From: Ahaetulla prasina
Lineage: Eukaryota > Chordata > Lepidosauria > Squamata > Colubridae
Direction of reading: 5' to 3'
Length of the DNA stretch: 64,000 nt
Assembly (NCBI RefSeq): GCF_028640845.1
Contig: NC_080543.1
Location: 93,795,825-93,859,824 of the forward strand
Shown one piece after another: positions 36,586 through 48,314 of this stretch (its first letter is position 1; the number at the start of each line of letters is the position of its first letter). The translations under genes were made by a program, and so were the position numbers. Below the pieces are notes generated by a model. That model was given only the letters and a program-made list of their open reading frames with translations, searched no databases and was not told where the DNA came from.

Positions 36586-39500
36586 TGAAGTTTTATATTT
36601 TGCATTTCTTATATCTTTTCTAATAAGAGCCACTTTACTGTTCCACATGAATGTGTTTGTGATTGTGTGTATCATAACACACACATGCATATGAGCAATC
36701 ACTATGAATACATGATATTGTAGTTGTTGATCACTGATAGTATTCAAATTGTTGTGGCCATTGAACTGGTGGGGTAATCTGACCAGAAGCTTCTTTGACT
36801 ATATTTACCTAGAGAAAATGACGGTGAATGAGACTGCAGAAACAGTGGGATTGCAAAGGTTAAGGATAATGCACATTGTTGCCCTAGCATTACAAGAGAA
36901 ACTATACTTTTAGTATAGTGTAGTATTTACCTTATATTATTCTTCTATTCCTTTTCTTCCAGAAACATCCATTATTGGGTATATTAAAAATGTAAGAAAA
37001 ACCGTTTGAAGACAGTTACATCAATCTGAATATTTTTCTTTTATGTTTCTATTAAGCAAAGTTTCTCAAGATATGAAATGATAGCATAAAACTATAATCA
37101 ATAAAAATAAGATACTGTATCTTGCTACAGTACACTTGTAGGAAAATGCTTTTATAAGTATGTCTTATCCAAAATCTGTTAAACATCAGCCTTAGAGCAC
37201 TCATCCCCTTCTTCTGAATTTATAATTATCATACAGTCAGCACTTACCAGAATTTTCTGAATAATTCTATAGTAATTTGAATATTAAGATATTATGAGAA
37301 TTTTAATTCTTTAGAATTTTCAGAAAACCAACAGCTGATTAATATTAGTATAGCCTTTCCATGCTAATAGCTGAGCTGTTCACATTGGTAGTATTTTATG
37401 AAGTCAGCTCCTAAAAATAACATAGTAAAAATCTCAACAATTAACAGAGGATGTTCAAGTTTTTGGTACTCTTTCAATATTTCTATTTTATTTCAAGTCA
37501 TGGGAATTCTGATCGTTTTATTTTAAGTTAAGGTGGCATAGAACTTCATAAATGCTTTTCCTTCTATCTTCTAACTGCACAGTAGGATATTGTATCATCC
37601 CCCCCTCCTATCTAAATCCACTGTACCTATCATCTATCTATCTACAAAACTGAGTAAAAGAGACAAATAATCCATAAATAAAATCAGCACAATCCTAGAC
37701 AGATAAGCAATAAAAATGGTCAAAATAGTTATTCTGAATTCTAAACAGAACTTTTCACACATGAAAAAAGTATGTTTTGAATTGAAGTGTTTTCGTAATA
37801 CAATGTTTAGAATGTTTAAAACCTTTCAAAAATAATAGATAAACCTGCTCATAAACTAAACCAAATAGTCAGCAAATCAACATCATATAATGAAGGAAAC
37901 ATACAAAACCATGCATTCACCTGATGGATAGTTTCAATCTCAGCATACTTCCTCCCCCACACCTCCACACCAGATGCAATAACCAAATTTTAACTGCTGG
38001 AAATCTATTAGGCGAAAATTACACAGTATGGGCATGGCAATTGAAAATGCCCACTTTGGAAGGCCCAGAATTCATCTGACATTCTTATATGGATAGCACT
38101 AAGAGGGACTGGAGTCTGTCAACATGACTGGATGAGGAGATAGGGCCATGAATTGCTTTAAAATTATTCAACAATAGTATTTCAGCCCTGCTTTCAGTTG
38201 CTGAAATGTCTTTGGAACTGGACTTTTTCTTTTACATTTCTCAAACTTATTTTTAAGTGATTCAATTTATATTGCTTCTACTTCGTTTGTAATCTGCCTT
38301 GATTAGAAAGCTAGAGTATGAATGCTGAATATAAATAACAATTGGAAGAGCAGACTCTAAACAGATAAATGTTATCACCTGTTCTCCTTTACTGTGGTGC
38401 TTCTGGGACCTCAATGTACAATTTGTTAGGTAGTGACGAGAGAGACAACATTAATTCAGAGCTTTCAGCCTGAGCCTTCTCATAAGACAACAGCATCCCT
38501 TCAGGTTATCAGATAACACCTAAGCAACATAAAGCAATTTGCATTGCAATAGATAGAGATTTCAGCTCTTTTTGAATCAATTACAGCTTTATCATTTAAC
38601 TTGTTGTAGCAAGTTCAGACAGAAATTTAATATGACTGTTTTAAAATGGGAAGTGCATGGTTGCAGCCAGATGAACGATATAGCTCAGAGAAGCTCAGAG
38701 AAAATAATGGCAAATTATTTATTTAACAAATTTGTATAGCTGCTCCTCTCACAAAAAGTGAATCATTGAATTTTTCACAAAAGAAAATTGTGAAGTAATG
38801 ATGATGATGATGGTGATAATATTAGACCATAGCTACATCTGTCACTATATTTTAATATCTTACATGATTGACACGGGGTACAGCTGAATTGTTTCATTAA
38901 AGTGGAATCCATACCAGATTTTCTGCTGGTAGGAAGGAATAACATTTACTGCCACAACATTGCTTCAGCAAAAAAGGCCATTTGGTGATTCCTTCTTAAT
39001 CTTTTAATATAAAATGATTTAAGGACATCAATTAATGGATTCCCCTGGCTTCATTTCCTTTTCATCAAGCACCATCTGCTCATTATTTAAACAGGCATAA
39101 ATTACATTCCAATGAGGGTTTGATGGTTGAGGCTGATGGAGAAGACAAGTTTTGATAGAATGGTTAGGGTCATTGATTTAGCCATTTCTTAGAACCTAGT
39201 CATGAGACAGCTCACCTACATGGTGAGTGGGAGTTGATGGGTACTGAATAGCAGTCCTTCGTCCCATAGATGAGACTCTCTGCCTGCAGCTGATCCATGG
39301 ACTAAAGGATGGTTCTGCTGTGAACTGGAGATGAGGTAAAGGCAATACGAGGACATGGCATGCAAATATTGTTATAGGAGAACATTGATGTCATGTGATG
39401 GGGATGTAAGGATAGTTGTATTGTGGAAATTTGAAGTGAATATGGATCTGAGGAATTTATATTTCAATATAAATTGAATAATAAAATTGTTTCTGTATAA

Positions 39501-41239
39501 TTTCTTTTCTGAACTATCTGATTGTAGTGTAGTTTATAGCATCCTATTTCATCCTTATACTTCTCTGGATATACTGGGGCTACAAGTTCCTGAATTCTCA
39601 GCCAACATAGGTAGAGTATGAAATTTTAGATGGCTTGGATATTATATCAGATTGGGAAAGGTCATGCCCATGAATTCCCACCACAAAACATCAGTTTCAC
39701 CTTAGGAGATTTATTAATTTTAATTTAGTTAAAAATTACAAATCAATGTTGCAATCGTCCAGGATGAAATATCAGCTAGAACCCAATGAGACATACCTTT
39801 AAACTGTAAGACTGCAATATCTGAGCATAGTAGCATTTATTCCATGATGATTTTTACCTAGGTTAGTACTGCTGGTGTGTGATAAAGAGGTAGGACATGA
39901 GAAATAAGATGCTAGAATGAATTAATGAGAGTAACATACCAAATCCAACGGCTAATTTCACAGAGATAATGAAATGATTTATGTGGTCTAGACAATAACC
40001 AGTTTACAATTTACCATGTTCTGATAATATGCACTTTTATTTATATTCAGAAATACAAATGTCAGAATCAAAATACAAATATAAATATTAGTCTAGACGC
40101 ACAGCCCCACCTATTAACACAAAATTAGATGTATATGCATCACCTAGGTGGAGCTTTCTGCTGGCAACGCTAGTGTAAGAAACAAAAGATGCTTGGTTGT
40201 GATCGGGTGTGACTAGGTCTTTCTATGGAAAACCCTGTGGGTACTACTAAAATGACTATCTAAGCTAGAATGGCATATTGGCATACTAGTGCTACCTGTA
40301 TTAATCAAGGCACATTGGGCACAGAATTTAGTTCTCATTTCACTAGAACATCACAAACAGCATTGTTAACAAAGATGAGAAACATAACGTTGAAAAGAAA
40401 TGGGATTTTTTTTTCCTGCTTGTCTCACGGGCAGTCCAAATCCAAACAGTTATAAAATAAATCATAACATAAGCAGCATAATACCAGTCACCGAGGTTTG
40501 TTTTCTGATTGGATTGCTTAACTTAGTACTGTTGCTATAACTTTTGTATGATGGTAAAGACTTTGCAATGAATATAAGTTTTAAAAAATGAAGAATTTGA
40601 TTCCGTAAATTTATTTATTTATTAAATTTGTATGCCGCACATCTCACCTATAGATAAATTCTCTACCGAAGAATATTTTAAGTATGTTGTTTGATCCTGT
40701 CTTAAAAATATATTTTGACTATAAGTTTATGCTTATTAAACATGCTTTGGCTTTTAGTGAATTTAAAATTATAGTTATATTATTAATTAATGAGGAGGAT
40801 GTTCTTCACTCCCTTCATTCAGGTAAAGAAATTAAACAGTATTTAAGAGAAAAGTAAGAGAAAACTTTAAATCTGGTTTGAAGATGTGCCAGATATATTG
40901 TGATTCCTATTATCTCCAGTTACAATGCTGGTTTGAAATGAGGGGAGTTTTAAGCCAGCATATTTGAAAAGTCCTACATTAGAGAAGTCAATCCATCTTT
41001 TTCAGTTAGCCATCTACAGAGAAATAGAACTGCATCGGCATTCTACATGCTCAGTGATCCAGACTGAAACGTAAGAAAAGAGCTGTCTTTCTGGATTTAA
41101 GTGAGGTAATCTTGTTCAACATTTTGCTACAAACAGGCTCCAGTATAAGCTAGATATTTATGTAAATGTTTAGATACACATGATAATGGTGGTTATGCCA
41201 TATTCTATATTAACAATGCCTCTGAAATGTGGACCTCTC
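36586..41239. other. Mostly unique intergenic sequence
   Basis: No gene found. Small LINE tail remnants on the minus strand lie at 38719-38765 (TTATTTAACAAATTTGTATAG) and 40612-40655 (TTATTAAATTTGTATGCCGC). The intervals 38440-38700 and 38930-39140 are free of repeats and could hold conserved non-coding elements, but that needs an alignment. Confidence 0.5.
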
Positions 41240-41435
41240 AGGATCCAATCTGGGTCAGTCATCGGGATCAGAGGTTTAGTTTTCTCAGCTTTTGGACTTG
41301 TGCAGGAGTCCATCTTCAGGGAACTTCTCTCACATTCTGTTGAGAGAGGAGTTCCCAGAGGATGGTCTCTAGCACGAAACTGAAAGCTTGGAAGACTAAA
41401 CCTCTTGTCCTGGTGACTGACCCAGATTGGATCCT
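41240..41435. repeat. 196-bp palindromic (foldback) element, family D
   Basis: The ends AGGATCCAATCTGGGTCAG and its exact reverse complement (41415-41435) flank further imperfect pairing (GAGGTTTAGTTTTCTCAGC with the inverse of GGAAGACTAAACCTC). The arms carry decayed versions of the same ribozyme-like core as families A to C. The open frames on both strands at 41170-41475 result from the palindrome. Confidence 0.8.
41290..41319 (-). ncRNA. Hammerhead-like RNA motif, family D left arm
   Basis: On the minus strand: CTGAAGA (41319-41313), T (41312), GGACT (41311-41307), loop of 8, AGTCC (41298-41294), AAAA (41293-41290) where GAAA is expected. Five perfect stem pairs. The opposite arm (41356-41385, plus strand) keeps GAAA but has a changed CAGAGGA box, so each arm preserves what the other lost. 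Confidence 0.35.
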
Positions 41436-44400
41436 GCAACATTATCCTGGGACACATATATTTGCTGTCATTCATGTGGATGTCTCATTTAATTAGATGT
41501 ACATAGAAAGATGTTCAAGCATCCCTTGGCAATTCATCTGATTCATCTTTGGTATTATCAAGCTTAGTACTGTAGGTGATGAAGGAGAAGAATTAGTTAT
41601 ATATGGATGCAACTTTATTCACTTGAATATTGTCCTTAACAATTTAAAAACTTTTCTACATAGTATCTGGGAGAAGGAAGGAAGGTAGGTTGATCCAACT
41701 CATCTTTCTTAATTTGGGTACATTCTATGTGTTTGGAATTCAACTCCCAGATTTCTAGGTAATTATCTTGACAACTAGAGACTCCTGAACATTGAAATCT
41801 ACAGATTCAGCTTGTGCCCTTTGTGAATAAACAGTAAAATCCTCCAGGATTTATAAGAATTATTATTATATAGCATAAGATAAACAAAGTTTTTCAGGAA
41901 AAACTTCCAGATAGTAGTGTTACATATGACTGAAGTTTTGTTTTGTTTTTAACAACTGTAACTTAAAAAAATTATAGCTTGATTCTATTAAGCTCTATGG
42001 GAAGAGAATTTCTGATATGATTAGGTAAAGAAGTCACAGCATGAAAAGTGACATCTTATTAGCAGTGAAATCAAACACTAGCACTGTTGGTTGCCTTCAG
42101 CTCTTCCTTTGGCAGGATGTGCCATGATAAGATCAATTAGGAGATTACTTCAATGCTAGAGTGAAGGCAGAAGGAAAGTTTTGCTCCCTCTTTTGTGATG
42201 GATGCACAATGCGGAGACTTGGAGACTGTAATAGAAAGGAACTGGGCTTCAATTCTGCCAAAGAGCATATTTCGAGTTATAACTTACTTGCATGTAATGT
42301 GTTTAGTATACTTGTCTAGCCTCACATCTGTTTTAGCAATGGAATTCATTCCATGTGCAAATATTTTAATAAGTTATTTAATTCACTTTTTAAAAAAAAT
42401 TATTTGGAAATTCTTTGGAACTTTTTGCAAAACTTGTGAATTTAAAAAGGTTTTAGGTTTGATAGTTTGCTTGGTTTTTTATTTTGCATCTCTAAATAAT
42501 CTGAATAAGATTATTAAGAATAAGAATAAGAACAAAACAAAACTCAACTCTTTAACTCAGATGTAATATGAAGAAAGGCTATGTAAAGTAAGAGTAATGA
42601 ATGTTAGCTTTCGGAAGATGGCTTTAGCACCATTTAATTAGTTAATTTCCTTGGTAGTTCATTGAAATTAAGGGGGCAACTATATTTTTACTCTAGAAAG
42701 TTATGTCTGAGTTCCAGCCAGACTCCTAAATTTACAGGATATTGTGTAGTGCATTAACTTTTAATAGTCTGTATGAATCAACCTGATTTTTTTTTATTTA
42801 CAAAGGGGGAGAGCATTAGATTAAGACCTAAGGTCAGGATAATTGAACAGGTGACTCCACTAAAGATGTGAGTACTTCTACAAGGCAGTAAGTGCTCAGC
42901 AAATGCTATAGTATGATTATAGACAGCTTATTTGAAAATTTACAGTGGATCAAACTTGTACATCTACAGACTAAGTGTTCTTTTCTTTTTATGTATAATT
43001 GTGGGGGACCAGCTTGTTGATTCGGAACATATGGTATATAAACAGAATAAATGAATAAATGAACATTAACAGACAAACAAACAGAGGCTACCAATATTTA
43101 TAATTGCATATAAAACCAAGTTCCTTAATTCCAGTCTGAATGACAGACACAATACTGGCTGGGATGATGCTTCAATTCATTTCAGAATTATCAGATTGGA
43201 GAAGGATGAAGAAGGTTAAGATCATTTACTTACAAGGTACTCAGCAGCTGTAGATTAGGAATCAAAAAAAGCCCAATACAAAAAAAAATTAATTGGATCC
43301 CTAACTTGCACCGATAATCAACAGCGCTGTATGAATTCAGCATTCTGGATTATGTTAATTGGCAGAGAAAATATGAAGCCTTCAATGTCAGGTTTAATGT
43401 GCAGAATTTATTAAATTCTGTTTTTGTTCTGAGGTCATCCACTTTTTCTGATCACCTTTTGGACCATGGTCTCTGGTATACCACTCAATGTGTGATCAAG
43501 AAAGATTCTCCATGCCTTTTTTTTTAGAGAAAGGTATTTCAATCATGGCATCCTCTTCCTGTTCATTGGGGGCCAACACCAAGGTTTGAAAGCTTTAGAC
43601 AAGCTGAAGACTTGTCATTGTTAATTACTCTTGCCATGGGGTTTTCACTCCTGCTATCTTTTATTATGGGTTTAAGCTGTAATAATCTATTTTTATCTTG
43701 ATACCACAAAATTGAGATTGCTTATTAATGATGAAAATTAGATAATGCATTTTCTAAATAATGGTTATGTTTGACTATGTGCCATTAACACAGCATTGAT
43801 TCCTAGTGACCTCATAGACACATTTCTAAATAAATAGCATTATTAATAAAAAGGGATCCTCCACATTATGTGGGGAGGGAAATACAAAAATGATAAAATC
43901 TAAAGCCATTACTATATAAGGAGCCTTTATAAATTAATTGAAAAGTTTCATAATTTGTTTCCATCTGCTCAATTGCGGCTGTTTGTACCCCCCTCAAGGA
44001 AAAGTGTTTCATAAGACAATAAAAATAAACAATACTGGCATCAGTTGCAGTTTTGTGAAATAATAGCACTTAGCTGGAGATCACTGTCCTAAAACTTGCC
44101 TTGTAGATGCTAAAAAAGAATAATTCATGTTGGCTATTGAAAACCGCAAAAAATGTTCATGGAATAGTGAGCTGCTTCTAAAAATAAATAGAAGACAGGT
44201 TGAGCATAGTAATTCAAAAGATAAACAAAGAAATCAGTAGCAAATTCGTCTTAGATTCAGTTAGAATATGAATATTTTAGTTGGAAAGAAAGTTTGTAAA
44301 GGAACTATTTTGTAGAAATCCACGGTAGCAGTTATGGTATTACAATACCCCTCATTAAGTTTTAATTTAAACAGGAAAATTGAAATAATGGAATGTGTTA

Positions 44401-44498
44401 ATTATACAGTAATAGAGCTACCAGATGTGGACTGCAATCCCCTAGATGTCCACTGGATGAGTGCAGAGTGAAGCAGAAAACCCAACCTTTTTACTCCC
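41436..44498. other. Unassigned intergenic sequence
   Basis: No gene recognised. Frames such as 42195-42566 end in simple AAT/AAC-rich sequence and show no domain. Confidence 0.5.
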
Positions 44499-44828
44499 AC
44501 CTAGTGCAGTGATGGTTAACCTTTTTGGCCCTGAGTGTCGAAAAGGGAGTGTGTGCATGCACGCACCCACTTCGCATGCACACGTTGTGTGGGCTGCAAC
44601 CTGGAAGAGGAGTTACCCAGGGCACATGTGTGCGCCAAAAATGAACTTCCGGTTTTTGGCGCGAGCGTGCACACTGGCTGGCTAATCTTCCGGTAGCTGG
44701 CACTCATGCACACGCATGCTTGCCAGAAACCCAAAAGAGGAATGGGCGATGCCACGTGTACCAGGCGACATGGCTCCACTTGCCACTTTGGGCATGCGTG
44801 CCATAGGTTCGCCATCACGGACCTTGTG
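44499..44828. mobile_element. hAT-like MITE, 314 bp
   Basis: The element is 44507-44820, starting CAGTGATGGTTAACCTTTTTGG and ending ATAGGTTCGCCATCACGG. Flanking 8-mers ACCTAGTG (44499-44506) and ACCTTGTG (44821-44828) differ at one base. The interior is GC-rich with many CATGCACACG-type CpG words, unlike the AT-rich surroundings. No transposase. Confidence 0.85.
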
Positions 44829-45256
44829 GTTCACTGGTTTTTTGGCTCAGAACTAACAGTATTCTTGGGAAGTAGGAAGAATAGAGCTTTGATTCTGCTG
44901 AAGAAAAAGAGTTGATTGCTCTGCAAATATAAATCACTTGCAATGCAACCAATGGGATTGAAATATGTCTAGATTCCATCCATGAGTTAATCAGAAAATG
45001 AGGAATGTCAAGTCTGAAAATGAGGAACATCACCAACTGTGTATGGCTACACATTTTGATTAGCACTTCTCAACAAATGACAACTACACTCATATGGCTC
45101 CTGAAAGATAATAAAGAGTGAATTTGCTACTTTTCACTCCTTGGAAAAAAACTACTTTCAAAGTATTTTGAATCCTAAAATATCTGATTAGCTTGTGAAT
45201 TATGTGCAACTTGTCTATAACTGATTTTAGAGATCATGAAAGAAAATCTTTATATT
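44829..45256. other. Unassigned intergenic sequence
   Basis: No gene or repeat recognised between the two MITEs. Confidence 0.5.
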
Positions 45257-45479
45257 ATTCACACCAGGGGTGAAATTCACTTACCTTCTCTACTGGTTCG
45301 CAAATATGCCCATTGTCCGTGCATGCGCAAAGCCTTCTGTGCATGCACAAAGCCTTCTGCGCATGCGCAGAGGCTTAAAATTGTCACAAAAAAGTGACAT
45401 CATGGCATCCACCTGCACCCACCGTTACTGGTTCATCCAAGTCAGATAGAACTGGCTGAATTTCACCCCTGATTCATAC
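45257..45479. mobile_element. hAT-like MITE, 207 bp
   Basis: The element is 45265-45471, CAGGGGTGAAATTC to GAATTTCACCCCTG. Target duplications ATTCACAC (45257-45264) and ATTCATAC (45472-45479) differ at one base. It has the same ends as the 960-bp element at 4557-5516 but a different, much shorter interior with the repeated words GCATGCGCAAAGCCTTCTG. Confidence 0.85.
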
Positions 45480-46724
45480 TAACCAAGACATAAACAAAAT
45501 TGTTGGGCTAAATTAATATGTCTGCTTTGATTCCAGAGGCTGGGAGGGAGGGCTCTAAGATTGTGAGCACAACTTTATTTTCTGTTTGATTGTATCAAAT
45601 GTCTTATTTAGATGATATACAATAGAAAGTGAGACAAATATACAAATCCTATCCTATGAATATGTGTTCTGGTTATATATGTTATAAAATTGCACATAAA
45701 GTATGCCATTTTGTCTACAGTGTGACAATCCTCAGTAATTATTCTACCTCGGTGTCATCTTTTCAGTTAATTTAAACAAATTAGGTTTGCAGTATCCTAA
45801 AAAGAAAGTCAAATCCTGATACCAACAAGCAGTAAGCTCAATTTAACTTCACTAGCTGAGGGTTTACAGGATCCTTTGCCAGAAAATTACTCGCATATTT
45901 ATATAGGGCATGAGTTTAATACTGTAGTTCTTTGTTTTCATAACAGTGCCTTGTGTGAGTTTTACTATATATTATTGAAATTAAACACATCTTTCTGAAA
46001 AAAATGCACTTTGGTTCTTGAAGTTTTATAAAAATTGAGAAGTCATGAACTGGAAAAGAAAATCTGATATTCATATTTAAGTTGAAAGACTTCAACGTCT
46101 GTTAAGAAATTATCTGTGGTTTTTTTTCATGTAAAATAAACAAATATATTTTTGGAAAGCTTTTGGTAAAATTTAGTACATTTTTTAATCCAGCAATTTT
46201 ACTGAATTAGCTTTTACAGTTCTGAAGCATTATCTACTAAAACTGGGTTTAGAATATGTAATAGACAGTAGAAGCATCTTTATTTTAGATCGAATCATTG
46301 GTCTAGATAACTGCCATGGTTTAATAACAGCAGATGTCTTTGTGGTTCAGATAGTTCTTTTCAGCTGCATCTGAAAATGCCCAGAATTGAAACTTATACC
46401 CTCTTTGTAGAAAGCACATTTTACTACCAAACAACAATACTTTCATTTCCCTTTGATATTAAAATTCATTTCTTTGAACAAATAAGTTCTTAATACTGAG
46501 TTCCAAGAGAAAAATGAGACAATATAGAGCAAAATGAAGTGTGCACGATACTTAAATATTTGGAGCAAGTAAAATGAGTCCTCAGGTTGACAGTGAAAAA
46601 AAAAGGCATTTGATGGTATCAGAATTACACTTTTAAAAATATTTTTATGCTTAGTGTTTGAGAAGAGGCAGGGAGAACAAACTTTTTTCAACAGTAGCTA
46701 TACTGTTTGCAGTAGAAATACAAA

Positions 46725-46760
<36 letters not shown>

Positions 46761-48035
46761 CAAATAAATAAATAACTATTGAGACATTTACATTAGCCTT
46801 CTAGAATTGGGCTTATCTATAATGAATATTTTACAACAGAAGAATGTATTATTTTCAGGAATTCAATATCTGAAATGTGTTTCAAAAGTACAAAATACAT
46901 TTCCAGTTTAAAATTTCCTAGTTAAAAAAAAAGTCCTAGTGATTCTGCATCACTAAATTTTTTAACTTTTAACTGAACTCCCAATATCTCATTTTCTTGC
47001 CAAGAAAATCCTGTCTGCATCCTTAAGGCTCCTATAGATCTGGTAAGAACAAAAGCCACTGTTGTGCCATCCAAAGATCACTGACCAGGTGAGGATACTA
47101 ACAACAAGCACTTATGCAGTCATTTAAATGGAAGAATCCAGTTCACAAGTCAAATGATGCAACAATAGGATGTGCAATTTAACCTACACAGAACAGTGAT
47201 TGAGGCACATGGATTTTAATTAGCACAGATACAGTAAATCTTATTCAGGCTGGAATTAGAGGGTTATCCCCACCCCCCGTGAAAATATCAGTGAAAATGA
47301 ATAATAAAGTATGGAAAAAATTAAACCTATAGCTTGGAATGAATCAAATCTTTCCACTACTATGACAGAGAAAGTCATCTTACCAAAAGCAAACTAAGCA
47401 TTGCAGGAGTGTTTGTCCAGAAATCAATTAGTTTCCTGAACTATTTGCCCAATATGTGGAATATTAAACTCTGTGTTTAAAAAAAGGAAAAAAAATTCAA
47501 CAATTTTGTGAAAAACAAATGTAAAGGTTTTTTTTTTTTTAAATCATGCCTTTTCATCTCAGAAGAAGACCAGAGACAACATCCTGGAACATGTGAAGTG
47601 AAGTAACTTTTCATTGAACTCAGATTCCTCTCAAAACAAAGTTGTGGAGAACTTGTACAAATACAAATTTGCTTCTAGAACAATTCAAAAGACAAAAATA
47701 ACATAAGAATGACTATTTGAAACATCCCTATCTTGCTTATCTGTATGCTACATGATGAACTGTAACCCAAAGAAAACAGCAATTTCTCCATTGTATGAGA
47801 ATAATTAAGATAAACGTTGTTACATGATCGTGTCAGGTGTAGTTAGCAAAAAATCTCAGATGTGAAGTGACTTTTTTTCCCTTTTAGACAAAACAATAAA
47901 TAAAAACTTCTTTTTCTTGAATGAGAAAAGGTAAGGTCATCTTTCAGGCTTTCCAATGAAACCGTTCAGGATCTGTCTTTCCATACATCTCCCCATCCCT
48001 AAGAAGTAGGAAAAACACAGTTTTCTTCACTGTTT
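45480..48035. other. Intergenic / presumed GABRG3 3' UTR region
   Basis: On the minus strand this lies downstream of the GABRG3 stop codon, so some of it must be 3' UTR. I could not fix a polyadenylation site. A (AAAT)n microsatellite sits at about 46719-46760. No other gene was recognised. Confidence 0.45.
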
Positions 48036-48314
48036 CTAGAGATAGAGGTATCCAACCCAGTAGACCAGGTTAAAAAGCAAGAACGTCGTGGGGAAAAAGA
48101 CTCTGGAATAAGAGTCGAGTTCTAAGATGTCTATGTGTATCCGCCCTTTTCTCCAGGAACCTGATTTGCATTCTTCGTAACAGCAGAAAAAACTCTGACA
48201 GTCTTTCCCATCCAGACACTCATAGATACAATTGTCTTCAAATTCTTGCCAGTACATGGCATTGTTCAGTGCGATGACTGTAGGGGGAGGTCTCATCTCT
48301 AACACAGAGTAATT
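48036..48314 (-). CDS. GABRG3: GABRG3 terminal coding exon (M3-M4 loop end and M4)
   Basis: The last 92 codons plus TAG of a GABA-A receptor gamma-3 subunit. This ligand-gated chloride channel subunit sits in the neuronal plasma membrane. The exon starts after a strong acceptor (eight T then CTCCAG, AG at 48316-48315) in phase 0, with residues [11 protein letters not shown]. Next come the intracellular loop words [20 protein letters not shown], a Cys-rich stretch that in gamma subunits is a site of palmitoylation and near the GABARAP-binding region, then [10 protein letters not shown] and M4 ending [23 protein letters not shown] and GYLYL are features I associate with gamma-3 rather than gamma-1 or gamma-2. 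The open frame continues upstream to 48443, but that part is intron. The mature 3' end was not found. Confidence 0.92.
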   Translation of the reverse strand, partial: NYSVLEMRPPPTVIALNNAMYWQEFEDNCIYECLDGKDCQSFFCCYEECKSGSWRKGRIHIDILELDSYSRVFFPTTFLLFNLVYWVGYLYL

